Counted from the first letter of the stretch, positions 22,539-32,450 are shown. The stretch is 64,000 nucleotides of DNA from Nannobrachium achirus (GCA_963921795.1 OY997643.1:71509980-71573979); one strand, 5' to 3'. Program-made: numbers and translations. The notes: generated from the letters alone by a model not told the origin.

Positions 22539-23010
22539 AGGACAACTTTAGTTTTTTACTACAAGGGTTCATATTTTAGATTGTAATTAAAGAATATAAA
22601 AGATGAGTGTAAATTGATTTCATTTACTTATTTCTATTGTTTTAGAGATTCTTATTTCAGTGGTTGGGGGCATGCGTACAAGTGGCTAAATATGTCATTT
22701 TACACAGAATAAGCCCATTCCCAAGATACAACGCAACCTTTCATGGTTGGATCATTTGGAAGTGACTTATGGGGGCTAGAAGTGTTACTAATTACTTCTG
22801 TAATTATCAGAAAGAAACTGCTGGCTTATTGTGTCTAAAATTTTAGCCACTTGTACGCATGCCCCCATGCGTACGCATGCCACACATTTTAGCACGGTAA
22901 ACACGCTAAAACAATAGAACGAAGCAAATTAAAACATTTTAACACTCACTTTTTCTTTTCTTTAATTACAATCTAAAATATGAACCCTTGTTGTAAAAAA
23001 ACGTTGTCCT
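22539..23010. mobile_element. MITE, 472 bp, TTAA (or TA) target
   Basis: Inverted ends of about 57 bp: AGGACAACTTTAGTTTTTTA, then ACAAGGGTTCATATTTTAGA; mirrored by TCTAAAATATGAACCCTTGT and AACGTTGTCCT. TTAA flanks both ends (22535-22538, 23011-23014). The sister sequence at 1864-1880 (TATTTTAATTAAAAACATGC) is the empty site. A piggyBac-type TTAA or mariner-type TA target both fit. A related decayed end is at 36960-37080. Confidence 0.8.
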
Positions 23011-23617
23011 TTAATTAAAAACATGCATGTTCCCGAAAGCATTCCTGCAAATAACCTTTTATCTGTTTCTTTACCTTTTAATTACTGTATTTGTGTAAGG
23101 TCACTTTATTTTCAATTCTTTTTGCTAAATTCATTATTGTGCAGCACTTTGTCCAGACATGTCTAGAAAGGAGCTGTATAAATAAAGTTGTAATTATTAT
23201 TATCCCGCATTGTACTGTACGGTACCAATGTTGTTTTTGAAGCACATTTTGGTTTCGTTTTAGTCATAGTCTTTTGAATAAAATGTAATTTAGTTTTAGT
23301 CAAATTTTAGTCGACTAAATATTATACGTTTTTAGGCGACTAAATCTACAGTTGATTTAGGGACAGAACGAAATTTATGGAGGGGGGTCACTGGAGGAAA
23401 TGTATATGCCCTGATATAAAATGCTATGACCCTCCCTCTGTATGTGGGAAAAAATCAGTGGCCCTCCCCAACCAAAAAAAGAAAAGAAGATGGCCCTCCC
23501 CTAAAACATAACATTTTATACATGAGTAAAATGATCCCTAAAAACATAAACTTATTCATAAACGCAACTGCAGTAATAATAGCACTATATACGAGAACAT
23601 GAATAAAGCAAATTCAC

Positions 23618-23704
23618 CTCCCCCTATGAGACTCGAACCGGCGGCCCCACGGGACGAATGGATCGTTAGCACAGTGACTAATGCACTGAGCTATCTTCAC
23701 AGAT
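23618..23704 (-). repeat. tRNA-like segment (pol III A and B boxes)
   Basis: The minus strand reads ATAGCTCAGTGCATTAGTCA (A-box-like) and, about 35 nt later, CCGGTTCGAGTCTCATAGGG (B box GGTTCGAGTC). The spacing fits a tRNA or tRNA-derived SINE head. I could not fold a full cloverleaf with good stems, so a functional tRNA is unlikely. Confidence 0.5.
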
Positions 23705-23839
23705 AACATTTTAGTGAATAAAAGTGAACTATAGAACTTAAGCTACCACTTCTATATCATATGATGTTACAGGACTTAGGAGAAGGCTATGAATGTTTAA
23801 TCTGTAAACTCACCGCTTCATCTATCTGTCTGGGAAATT

Positions 23840-24241
23840 TTATACGCAAATGTGAAAGTGAAGAAAAATGCTTTCCATTGGAACACTGCCATCCTTTAAG
23901 ATGATCCACTGCCGGCCGAACTTAACCCTATATATTAAAACAGGGATGCCATATGTTTCATCAATGAGACTATCCCTAAAAGATTCCCGTTGTGGTGGAG
24001 AAAGAAAAAAAGACGAAAAAACCTCGAAGCCAAAATCAAAATCCAAACAGCCACACACACGCAATTCCAGTAGGACTTGCCTAACCCCTCTGATCTTCTT
24101 GTTGTCCGTGCTCTTCTCTAATTTAGTTTCGAGTCTGACAAGACTCTCCTCAGCAGAGAGGGTCTGCAGCGAAGCTCTTAAATTGTGATCCAAGTAACTT
24201 TTAGTACGCACATTTGTTCTCTTGATGTTGTAAGACGCCAT
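23840..24241 (-). CDS. uncharacterised 133-aa frame in TTA-flanked element
   Basis: It begins AACATGGCGTCTTAC, a good start context, and reads MASYNIKRTNVRTKSYLDHN, then LRASLQTLSAEESLVRLETK and LEKSTDNKKIRGVRQVLLEL. The first 60 residues are charged and helix-like, possibly coiled coil. After RVCGCLDFDF the composition changes, and GTGTGTG at the codon for V62 could be a donor, so the real product may be one exon only. Upstream on the minus strand are two CCAAT motifs (CTGGCCAATCAC near 24310). I do not recognise the protein. It may be the 5' exon of the parent transposon or a captured host exon. Confidence 0.4.
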   Translation of the reverse strand: MASYNIKRTNVRTKSYLDHNLRASLQTLSAEESLVRLETKLEKSTDNKKIRGVRQVLLELRVCGCLDFDFGFEVFSSFFLSPPQRESFRDSLIDETYGIPVLIYRVKFGRQWIILKDGSVPMESIFLHFHICV

Positions 24242-24710
24242 GTTTGTTGTGTTCTGAACTTTTCCCTCTGACTAAAAGTATTGTCGCTGCCAGGAAGAGC
24301 GTCAGTGATTGGCCAGAAACTGCACACGCCTACTGGCTGGATAGGCCAAGCTAAATGATTGACACATAGAAGGAACAATGGGAAAGGCTCAATAGCCCAG
24401 CTGTTGGGAAAAACCAAGATAAGCAACGGAGGGGTGTCAATGACTATTGTTGTACTATTATTCAGGAAAGCTGTAAAGAAAATATGCATATAAAATCCGG
24501 GCTCATTTTAAAAATAAAAATTGGATGACCCTCCCTTGGACTCAAAGTAAAATTTGATGACCCTCCCTCAAACTAAAACTAAAAAGACATGACCCTCCCC
24601 TATTTTCCTCCAGTGACCCCCCTCCATAAATTTCCCTAGGTCCCTTAGTCAGTTGAAATAGCCAATCTACAAGCTCTAGCTTTTTCAGCACGCAACACCT
24701 GAGAGCAACC

Positions 24711-25445
24711 AAACATAATAATAATAATAATAATAATAGCTTGGATTTATATAGCGCTTTTCTAAGTACCCAAAGCGCTTAACAACAAAGGAAAAAACAA
24801 CTTTATTAGAATAAAAACATCAAATTCAACAATCAAAAGATAAAAGTCAGTCGGGGACACTGGGCATAAATTCCAGACCTCAGCTGGGATAGGCTATCTT
24901 GAAGAGGTGGGTTTTGAGTGAGGTTTTGAAGGAGGGGAGGGAGGGAGCGCTTCTGAGGTGGTTGGGGAGAGCATTCCAGAGGGTGGGGGCAGAAACAGAG
25001 AAGGCCCTGTCCCCCCAGGTGCGGTATTTGGCCTTGCGGACCTCCAGGAGGTTGGCTTCACTGGACCTGAGGGATCGGGTAGGGACGTAAGGATGAATAA
25101 GGTAAGATAGGTAGGAGGGAGCCAGGTTATTGAGTGCCTTGTAGGTGGTTAGCAGGATTTTGTAGTGGATGCGTTGTTTGACAGGGAGCCAGTGTAGGTC
25201 GTGGAGGACAGGAGTGATATGGTCTCTGGAGCGGGTACTGGTGAGAAGGCGGGCGGCGGAGTTTTGGACATACTGTAGTTTGCTGAGGATTTTGGCAGTG
25301 GTGCCGTTGAGGATGCTGTTGCAGTAATCTATCCGGGATGTAACAAATGCGTGAATGAGTGTTTCGGCAGCTGTGAATGTGAGTGAAGGCCGGAGGCGTG
25401 CAATGTTCCTGAGGTGAAAGAAGGCAGTTTTGGTGATCTGGTTAA
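24711..25445 (-). mobile_element. L2-type LINE 3' fragment with (TAA)n tail
   Basis: The minus-strand 3' end is GGTACCCAAAGCGC-like (seen as AAGCGCTATATAAATCC) with a (TTA)n tail at 24717-24738. The preceding sequence encodes the C-terminal L2-type region (WNALPNHL.., FKTSLKTHLF-like, by comparison with 34932-35905). It is inserted in the CAGTGTTG MITE. Confidence 0.75.
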
Positions 25446-25701
25446 AATGACTCTCTTCTCCACTAGTCCCTCCCTAACATTTTAGTCTAGTTTTTATTTT
25501 GTTGACGAAATTGTCATTATATTTAGTCTTAGTTTTAGTCATCACAGCTTAGTTTTTATGTCGTTTTTATTTAGTTTTTGTCAGTGAAAAGAACACAGTC
25601 GACTAACATTTTTCGTCATAGTTTCAGTCGACGAAATCAACACTGCACTGTACAAAAGCACCCACAAATATAGTAGCAGGAGTCATTCTGGGTCACGATA
25701 C

Positions 25702-25707
<6 letters not shown>

Positions 25708-25779
<72 letters not shown>

Positions 25780-25797
25780 GTGCGTGTGTGTGTGTGA
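25708..25797. repeat. (TG)n microsatellite
   Basis: About 45 TG units. It occupies the same relative place as 2148-2242 in the sister repeat. Confidence 0.95.
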
Positions 25798-25799
25798 AT

Positions 25800-27040
25800 G
25801 GTGGCACAGGGGTAAAGTCCCCCCCACACAAACCCCTCAGAGACGGCATTCCTGGCTACGTTTCAGATCCTTGATTATTTTAAACCATTTGCCTCCTGGC
25901 TCGGCCAACAAGTACATTTAAATACTTTGAACACGCATCATTAACATACTCTGAAATGTACAGGAAACAATGTTCGCATTCATAAAAAAGTAACACACGT
26001 CCACCTAGCAGAAGCCACCTCACTTTAAGGATGAAACAGAGAGATATGAACTCATTATGATATGGAATGGGGAAGGAAATCTTGCTATTTCCACGCTTCA
26101 TTATTTCGACTAAGGGTTAGGGTTAGGTTTTAGGGTTAGGTTTAGGCATAGTTTTACTGAGGTTAGGGTTAGGTTTTAGGATTAGGTTTAGGCATAGTTT
26201 TACAGAGTTAAGGGCTTGCCGCTTTGCACACAGGACCGTTGCGTTTCTTTCCGTTTGCTGCTTGATTAAAAACGCTTTGGATTTGGTGTGCAAGGCTGTG
26301 CGGAAAAGAAGGCATAAAAGGAGTCAATGAGTTTTCACTGCATGCGACAAGACGCACATCGAACTGGTTTCGATCTGGAAAAAAACGCACAGCCGCAGCC
26401 ACCTGCCGCATGGCAAATTTGGAGCCGGTGTGCATGAGAGGTCATAGAGAATCATTGTTTTCTTTAAAAAAATGGAATCGTCCGTTTTTTCCGTGCGAAA
26501 AAAACACGTCTGTGTGCAAAGGGCTTTAGTGTCGAAGTGTCCTTGAGCAAGACGCTGAACCCCTAATAGCTCCTGATGAGCAGGTTGGTGCCTTGCATGG
26601 GTGAATGTAATGCACAATCTGTGTAAAGGGCCTTGGACAAGGCACACGCTGTGTGTGTGTGCGACTAAGGTGGTTAACATTGACCAGCTTAGCATTCACC
26701 AGCATCGGCAGGTTAGCATTTCACCAGGTTAACGTTCACCCGCGTCGAACAAATGGAACGTCGAACAAAAATTTTACGTCGCAAAATCGACGACACGCTC
26801 CCATATGGAGCTTCATTGTTCCAGATTGGGGGTCTGGTGGCTGGGTGGGCGGGGTCACATGGCTGGGTGGGCGGGGTCACAGCACACAGCTTGTGTGTGG
26901 GCGGTAAACCACCCCGCCCTCCACACACGCACGCACGCGCGCACACGCACGCACACACGCACATGGTATGATGACTAATCCCCCCTCCCCCCACCAACCA
27001 TGGTTTTTAACAGCCATGGTTGTTCTGCGCTGCATGCTAC
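25800..27040. other. unassigned stretch with telomere-like repeat
   Basis: Degenerate TTAGGG repeats lie at 26110-26212 (related to 225-317). A short tandem TGGCTGGGTGGGCGGGGTCA occurs at 26839 and 26861. A (CACG)n/(CACA)n patch is at 26923-26962. No gene recognised. Confidence 0.5.
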
Positions 27041-27043
27041 TGC

Positions 27044-27365
27044 CAGGGGCGTCACAAGGGGGGGGGGGGGGGGGGGACTGAGTTACTAGGGCCCAAGGTG
27101 GAGGGGCCCTAGTAAATTTTGCTATTGAAAAATAGCAGATATGCACCGAGTGCCACGCTGTGAGCTTGTAGATCTGCTATATTTGAAAAAGTCGTGAAAA
27201 TGTGTGCAAATCGTTGAATATATGTATTTTTTAAGCGAACATTTGTAACAAAAAATTTGCTTCTGGGGGGGTCCCTGGAACTAAATACTTTGAGATGGGG
27301 GTCCGTGGCCAAATGCAAATACATATCATCTTGGGGGTCCTTCACGTGAAAAAGCACCACTGACA
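27044..27365. mobile_element. truncated hAT element related to 9530-10014
   Basis: Starts CAGGGGCGTCACAAGG, then a poly(G) run (27058-27075), GGGCCCTAGTAA and a full dispersed palindrome (27125-27187). It ends at CACTGACATAG, the mirrored TIR of the CAGTGATGCTC MITE. Orientation is opposite to the copy at 9530. Confidence 0.7.
27125..27187. repeat. dispersed palindrome, full copy
   Basis: TTGAAAAATAGCAGATATGC at the left; GAGCTTGTAGATCTGCTATA then TTTGAA at the right; CACCGAGTGCCACGCTGT between. Confidence 0.85.
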
Positions 27366-27377
27366 TAGAAACACTCG

Positions 27378-27560
27378 TCCTAGACAGTTTTCCCTCCTGG
27401 CCCCCAAACTGTGGAATAAACTCCCTGTCGCACTTAGAACTACAGACTCACTACCGAGCTAGCTTCCGCTGTGGACTTAAGACTCACCTCTTCAGACTCC
27501 ACCTAAACCCATAGCAGTACTGTAACACTCCCCTTTCCTCAATGACCAATATACCAGTAA
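27378..27560 (+). mobile_element. LINE 3' fragment (ORF2 C-terminus)
   Basis: The plus strand reads FPSWPPNCGINSL- and later FRCGLKTHLFRLHLNP-stop, the W-x-x-LP....F(K/R)xxLKTHLF signature that ends L2-type ORF2. It is 5' truncated. The 22 bp ACCAGTAAGACTCCCTAATC following it (27553) also occur, inverted, at the end of repeat X (5703-5722). Confidence 0.6.
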
Positions 27561-28084
27561 GACTCCCTAATCGGGAACTGGGTATTTGGCTGCATGCTTT
27601 ATGAGGCTTTATCACTTTATTGCTCGTACATCAAGTTGTGTGGGGACTGGGGAGTGGGACTCTGTAGAGGAGGATGTGCTCTCTGGGCTTCGCTTCCTCT
27701 AAACCTTGGTTCGTCTTAGTTTGTGTCACGCACTAGCAGCTCATCTGTGGTCAGACAGCTGCAGAGGCGGAGGCTTATATCTCCCAGGTAAGAATGTAAT
27801 GGAAGAGTTTTCTAGGGAATTCAAAAGACACGGTGGCAGGAGGGTCCGTGTACGTTTTGTCAAACCAGAAACCTAACGGACTTCAACATTCAAGAGGGTC
27901 TCCGATCCCACGTTCCACATTCCAAGTATCTACCTGACAACTAAACACGTTAATTTAGCCTTACGGCGACGTTACTTTCACGGTTTTAAAACAACAAACG
28001 GGTTCAAAGTATCTACCTGACACACACAGTACAGCGCCTTTCACAATGTGAAATGTGGTATGTGAAATTCACATACCAGAATTC

Positions 28085-28250
28085 ACATACTAGAAACCGT
28101 GCAAATGGAAGCCCCGCCCTCTTCGTTTCTCTTCCGCCTTACGTCACCATGAAACCATGGAAACGGCCCCACAAGACTATAGAGAGAGAACGTCTTCAAA
28201 ATAACAGTACTCTACAAGAGCACGAACCCCAGTCTGCACACAGCGGGGAG
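28085..28250 (+). CDS. promoter and first exon of an unrecognised gene
   Basis: GCCCCGCCCTCTTCG (GC box), two CTTCCGC-type ETS sites and TTACGTCACC (CRE-like) lead directly to ATG at 28149. The frame reads MKPWKRPHKTIERERLQNNS then TLQEHEPQSAHSGE and ends at GGGGAG|GTAAGT (28250/28251), a consensus donor. The CpG-type promoter, the Kozak-like start and the donor together suggest a real first exon of 34 codons. I do not recognise the protein and found no downstream exon with confidence. A hAT element (28256-29343) starts 5 bp into the intron. The start codon could also be non-functional if the exon is 5' UTR. Confidence 0.45.
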
Positions 28251-28255
28251 GTAAG

Positions 28256-29343
28256 TAGGGTTGCCACCCGTTCCGTATAATACGGAATCGTTCCGTATTG
28301 GACAATTAAAAGATGCGTTCCGTATTGAACCAATACGGAACGCGGTTTGTTCCGTATTTAACCAAATGCCCCATAAAGGTCTGTCACACAAACCTCAACA
28401 CAGAATTTAACAATAATGAATGAAATAAAACACAGGAAAAGACAGCAAAAGGAGGGACGCTGTCTCCTCTCCTCTCCTCTCCGCTGCCCGGCCCCTGTCT
28501 ATTATGCACTGCATGTCGCTGTCAATCACCGTTGCCTAGTTCCAGTCAGTGGCACACCGCACGCTTTAAAAATGTCGTCTGAAGACAATACTCCACCGCC
28601 TCAAAAAAAGGACAGACGCCTACAAAGGCACAGACGCGAGTGGGAAGAAACAAACCTGTGGCTTGACAGCGTCAGTGAAGGTTGCTTGCCAAGCAATAGC
28701 CTACAGTGTGTGGAGAAAAATAACAACATGCAGTTGCCAGGTCTGATAATATAAGCCATGTTGGGCTAGGTTGGATGAAATACCATGCAGTGTTGCCAAA
28801 TCTGACTATTATAAGTATTTTGGGCTCTTATTTCTGTAAAGTTGCTCAGGTTTAGGCTAGTGAAGCCTATTCAGCCTAAAGTAAAAATGTTCAATGTTCA
28901 TTGCTAATAAAGCACTTTAAACTAGGCTATGCTCAGGTTCAGGCTAGTGAAGCCTATTCAGCCTAAAGTAAAAAAATAATAATCTTTGTTGCTAATAAAG
29001 CACTTTAAACTTTAAGTATATGACTTAATGGTTTCTTGACTACCTTCTCTTTACTGACCACCAAGTGACCCAATACAAGAGCCAGGTTCAAATCATTCAT
29101 ACATTGCTTTATTTCATACAAAATTAACTTATTCATATTTTAGAAACAATTGGCCACTTCAAACTGCAAAACAATATAGGTTATCCCATGTTGTGTGTTA
29201 TAGTTATAACTATTCTATGCATTTCATGGGTTTGGGACTGCATTTTTTCGCCGGCCGGCGGCTGTGCCACGCGCACGGAACGCACGCACCGCGTGCCCGG
29301 AAGAGGTGTTCCTTATTTCAATTTCTGAAAGGTGGCAACCCTA
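28256..29343 (+). mobile_element. hAT element, 1088 bp, inserted at a splice donor
   Basis: TIRs TAGGGTTGCCACC and GGTGGCAACCCTA are perfect over 13 bp. The 8-bp duplication GAGGTAAG is at 28248-28255 and 29344-29351. Near the left end are six copies of TTCCGTATT or its complement. A plus-strand frame with ATG at 28572 reads MSSEDNTPPPQKKDRRLQRH then RREWEETNLWLDSVSEG, like the N-terminus of hAT transposases just before the BED zinc finger, then decays. It is a deletion derivative of an autonomous hAT. A second poorly conserved tandem (CAGGCTAGTGAAGCCTATTC at 28855 and 28933) lies inside. Confidence 0.85.
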
Positions 29344-29416
29344 GAGGTAAGCTGTCCATAAACGTTTCTAATAGCACGTATAACCTTTGCGTGTTTAATG
29401 TGCACGTTTCAGCAAA

Positions 29417-29417
29417 G

Positions 29418-29456
<39 letters not shown>
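29417..29456. repeat. (TA)n microsatellite
   Basis: About 20 TA units. Confidence 0.95.
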
Positions 29457-29459
<3 letters not shown>

Positions 29460-30365
29460 CACCTGATGGAAGAAATAAGCCCATAGAGTATTATATAAGG
29501 GGTGTAGCCTCCGTTAGCATGTTAGCTTCCGTCTATGCTAATAAGCATGGACTTGAGACATTGTACTTTATTAATCAACATTTACATCACCACGATGCCA
29601 TGTTTAAACTCATGGATGTTGTAGTTGATCAGGGGTTTCAACAGGTGGTCCGTGGACCACTGGTGGTCCCTGGAAGGGTGCCAGGTGGTCCCCAGCTAAA
29701 TGGAGAGATGGTAAACAAATGGACCCTTAGATCTTTAGTTAACTTATTGTTAAACATCTGCATTCATCCTGGTATTTCTCCTATGCTACCAATATCGTCT
29801 CATACCCCAACACAACAACAGTGGTCCCCAGGTTGATTCTTATGTGGAGGGTGGTGGTGGTCCCTGGCTCACAATCAGTTGTAGATTAATGACCAGCAGT
29901 GTGATGAGACGTTTTCTGCCCATTTGGATTGAGAAAAACGTGTGGTTGGATGTGAATTTGACCCTTTTCTAGGGGGTATTTTGCATAATCTGTTGAGCCA
30001 TATAACATCACAATGCAACGTTTTGATAGTCCCATCATGTTCTATTAGTCGCTACACTTGATTCATGTTACAATCTTGTGAGATAGTTAAATAAACTAGT
30101 TTAAAGACACTGTGTTGAGAATACAACTGTGATACAACCCCATTTAATTATCATGCCAGATTAATTATATCCATAATGATCTCACCCAGATAGCACTGTA
30201 ATTACACCACAAAATAAGATTAGCAAATTGCAACATGACTTTTGGGGATTGAAGAAGGGATCAGAGAATGAGCAAAGAGAACAGAGGTTCGGTTTCAAGA
30301 CGTGTACTGTAGAAACATAAACAGGCCCATCCAGTCGAATGGCAGGTGCTAAACAACTGCAGGTA
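29460..30365. other. unassigned stretch with hAT-like GTGGTCC repeats
   Basis: CAGGGGTTTCAACAGGTGGT (29631) and GGTGGTCCCTGGCTCACAAT (29855) look like ends of the fish hAT MITE that contains CCGTGGACC. No gene recognised. Confidence 0.4.
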
Positions 30366-30369
30366 GAAG

Positions 30370-30779
30370 TGTAGGCTATACGGTATGTGCGTTGGCTCTC
30401 GCCAACGTGCCTGGCACTTTGGCTGACTGGTCAGCGCGCATACCTGGCAAATCGGGGTCCCGGGTTCGCCTCCCGGCCGTGCGCTACATTGGTGGCAGCG
30501 GTACAGAGGGGAAGTATTCATCCCCGGCGGCGGTGTAGGCCTGTCCGGCTAGTAGTCGACGACTGTTCCCCCCCTGAGTTGCATTTGAACCCCCCGGTTT
30601 CAAAGTTGATCTTAGATCCTGGCCGGCGCGCGTGGTCGCGCTTCCAGGTAGAGGGGACGACTGTAGGCTATACGGTATGTGCGTTGGCTCTCGCCAACGT
30701 GCCTGGCACTTTGGCTGACTGGTCAGCGCATACCTGGCAAATCGGGGTCCCGGGTTCGCCTCCCGGCCGTGACGCTACA
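30370..30779 (+). mobile_element. TRIM-like miniature LTR element, looks whole
   Basis: Two direct terminal repeats (30370-30488 and 30662-30779, about 119 bp, TGTAGG..GCTACA) flank a 173-bp non-coding internal part. The internal part starts TTGGTGGCAGCGG, a primer-binding-site-like TGG motif just after the left repeat, and ends with the purine-rich AGAGGGGACGAC just before the right one. GAAG flanks both sides (30366-30369, 30780-30783). The near identity of the terminal repeats suggests a young insertion. Each repeat contains tRNA-like boxes. The element has no coding capacity, so it would depend on another LTR retrotransposon. Confidence 0.7.
30423..30478 (+). promoter_or_regulatory. tRNA-like pol III promoter in left terminal repeat
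   Basis: GGCTGACTGGTCAGCGCGC resembles a D arm / A box, and CCCGGGTTCGCCTCCCGG is a perfect T-arm stem-loop with a B box (GGTTCGCCTCC). The same boxes occur in the right repeat near 30714-30768. Pol III boxes inside terminal repeats recall the 5S-derived promoters of plant Cassandra TRIMs. Confidence 0.55.
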
Positions 30780-30885
30780 GAAGCTCCCAATAAGGGCATA
30801 TTTATTTCTGGTTTCGACTTTGCATTCTTCTTCAGAAGGTACTGTGTCTTGACAATGTGAGCCTGTAGATTGGCTATTTTCACTA

Positions 30886-30888
<3 letters not shown>

Positions 30889-30920
<32 letters not shown>
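30889..30920. repeat. (TG)n microsatellite
   Basis: About 15 TG units ending GCGCGC. Confidence 0.9.
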
Positions 30921-30927
<7 letters not shown>

Positions 30928-30989
30928 CTCCTTGCGCAACGGGAACAAAAGCGGAGACAGCGCTGGACGGGACTTCGGCTGCAGGGGAA

Positions 30990-31872
30990 GGTTGCCTGCC
31001 TTCAATCAGCCGACCACTCAGTGTCCCACTCATTCCTCAAAAACGCAGCTATTGATGAGGAAATCCTCATCTTCACGGTGAAAGCACGTCTCCAAGTACT
31101 GCCCACCAAACTCAACCTTTCCATCTGGTATCCCAATAAACATGACTCTTTCTGCCTACATCATGGACAGCAGCACATAGAGTCTATGTCTCACATCCTC
31201 AATGGTTGTCACTTTTATAAAGGACTTTACACAGCCAGACATGACAGAATTGTCAACATAATAATGAAATCAGTTTGTTCCATCTCTCCTCCTGCTGTGT
31301 TCCACTTTAACATCCCAGTGAAACCACACATGTTTGAAAATAGTAACCCCCATGCTTTTGTAAATATTTCTGCTAATACACCTGATATAATCAAAATTGA
31401 TGAGGAACGCAGGGAAGTCGTCCTACTGGAAGTAGGCTGTACTTTTGATTTCAGCCTGGAGGAAGCCTTCCTCACTAAACAGCTGAAGTATCAGCCACTA
31501 GTACAAGCCATTACTCAGATGGGTTACAACTGTCAGCTTGTTGTCTTTATATTTGGCAGCCTAGGCCATGTCCATAGGCTAGTGGTCAGGGGCCTTAGGA
31601 TTATGGGGCTGACCAAGTGCAGAGCAAAGCAGCTGGCTAAGTACTGCTCAGTCTCCTCCATTATAGGCAGTCGCTGCATTTGGAGGAGGAGGTGTTTTTT
31701 GTACCCATAAAAGTGATGTTTTCTTTTTCTTTCTTTGGTAATTGCATGCAAATATCCTGCTTGATTGAAAATTGCGATGCATGATCTTAATATGAAGTAT
31801 ACTTCATCAGGCAACTGAAAGATTTGAGACCTTGTTATGTATTTTATAAAATGTGGACTCAAATAAAGAATT
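30990..31872 (+). mobile_element. LINE of the R2/R4/Rex6 type, 3' part with RLE domain
   Basis: An open frame to 31710 reads LQVLPTKLNLSIWYPNKHDS and FCLHHGQQHIESMSHILNGC (a CCHC-like finger, C-x-HH..H-x3-C), then YTARHDRIVNII. It continues TPDIIKIDEERREVVLLEVG and CTFDFSLEEAFLTKQLKYQP. The PD..(E)V and downstream K/Y residues are the restriction-enzyme-like endonuclease that follows the reverse transcriptase in R2, R4/Dong, NeSL and teleost Rex6 elements. This nuclease nicks target DNA for priming. The reverse transcriptase itself is absent: the copy is 5' truncated near the TRIM and the (TG)n. The 3' UTR ends AATAAAGAATTAAAA and runs into a (TG)n tail. Confidence 0.75.
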
Positions 31873-31876
31873 AAAA

Positions 31877-31887
31877 TGTGTGTGTGG

Positions 31888-31938
<51 letters not shown>

Positions 31939-31939
31939 T
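31877..31939. repeat. (TG)n microsatellite
   Basis: Tail of the preceding LINE. Confidence 0.9.
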
Positions 31940-32450
31940 GTCTATAACCTCAAGTTCAACAGTGTTCACATGAAGGTTCCACCGTTTCCACCTGGTCGAC
32001 CTGTCACCCCTCCTGGATGGCGTTCCCCAATGTGGAATGGACCTACACATCCACCAGACTAGTCCACCTGCTCCACATGCTGAACAATGATGACGGCCAG
32101 GGCTTCTCTTCTGCTGGATCCACGGAGGAGGAAAGTTAACCTGGTCATTGCAGACCAGATCAACTTCTTTGGCTTCAGGAGGAAAGACTACGGGAAACTG
32201 GACTCACAGGACAAGGGCTTCAGGGTCTGGTCTGATTGGCCAGACCTCACTGACCTTTGCAACTGGTCCAGAGTCCAGCTGAAATGGACAACATCTAACA
32301 CACAGACTGAAGTCCTGTCACAGACCCCTGTGTGTAGCTGGGGAGGCCACCTTCACCACACTACAGGGAGAAATCAGCAGACTGACCAGAGACTAGAGTG
32401 TTACCTGCCATTGATGGTTTTGCTGATGTTGTTTTTATGACACAGCCACA

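Larger units (their letters stand above)
23360..24644. mobile_element. Harbinger-like element, 1285 bp, TTA target
   Basis: The TIRs share GGGAC and then AAATTTATGGAGGGGGGTCA followed by CTGGAGGAAA (about 40 bp with a small mismatch block). TTA is duplicated at 23357-23359 and 24645-24647, and the sister MITE at 20666-20680 reads GATTTAGTCAACTG without the insert. A 3-bp TTA target is typical of PIF/Harbinger. Inside are a tRNA-like segment (23618-23704) and a promoter-like region leading into a minus-strand open frame (23840-24241). No DDE transposase is recognised, so it is non-autonomous. Confidence 0.8.
23226..25645. mobile_element. CAGTGTTG MITE, copy split by two insertions
   Basis: The ends CAATGTTGTTTTTG and GAAATCAACACTG match 20506-21014. 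The interior is interrupted by a TTA-flanked element (23360-24644) and by an L2-type LINE fragment (24711-25445). The flanks TACGGTAC and CACTGTAC agree at 6 of 8 bases, a possible old hAT-type target duplication. Confidence 0.75.

Noticed and set aside
23618-23704. Functional tRNA gene
   Set aside because: The boxes are present but the stems do not form a full cloverleaf by inspection and there is no T-run terminator directly after.
28416-28754. Full 112-residue frame as a gene
   Set aside because: Only the part from the ATG at 28572 resembles a hAT transposase N-terminus, and it decays after about 45 residues inside a deletion derivative.
32087-32440. 117-residue plus-strand frame as a coding gene
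   Set aside because: Protein-like stretches lie in different frames, there is no recognisable domain and no consistent splice model.
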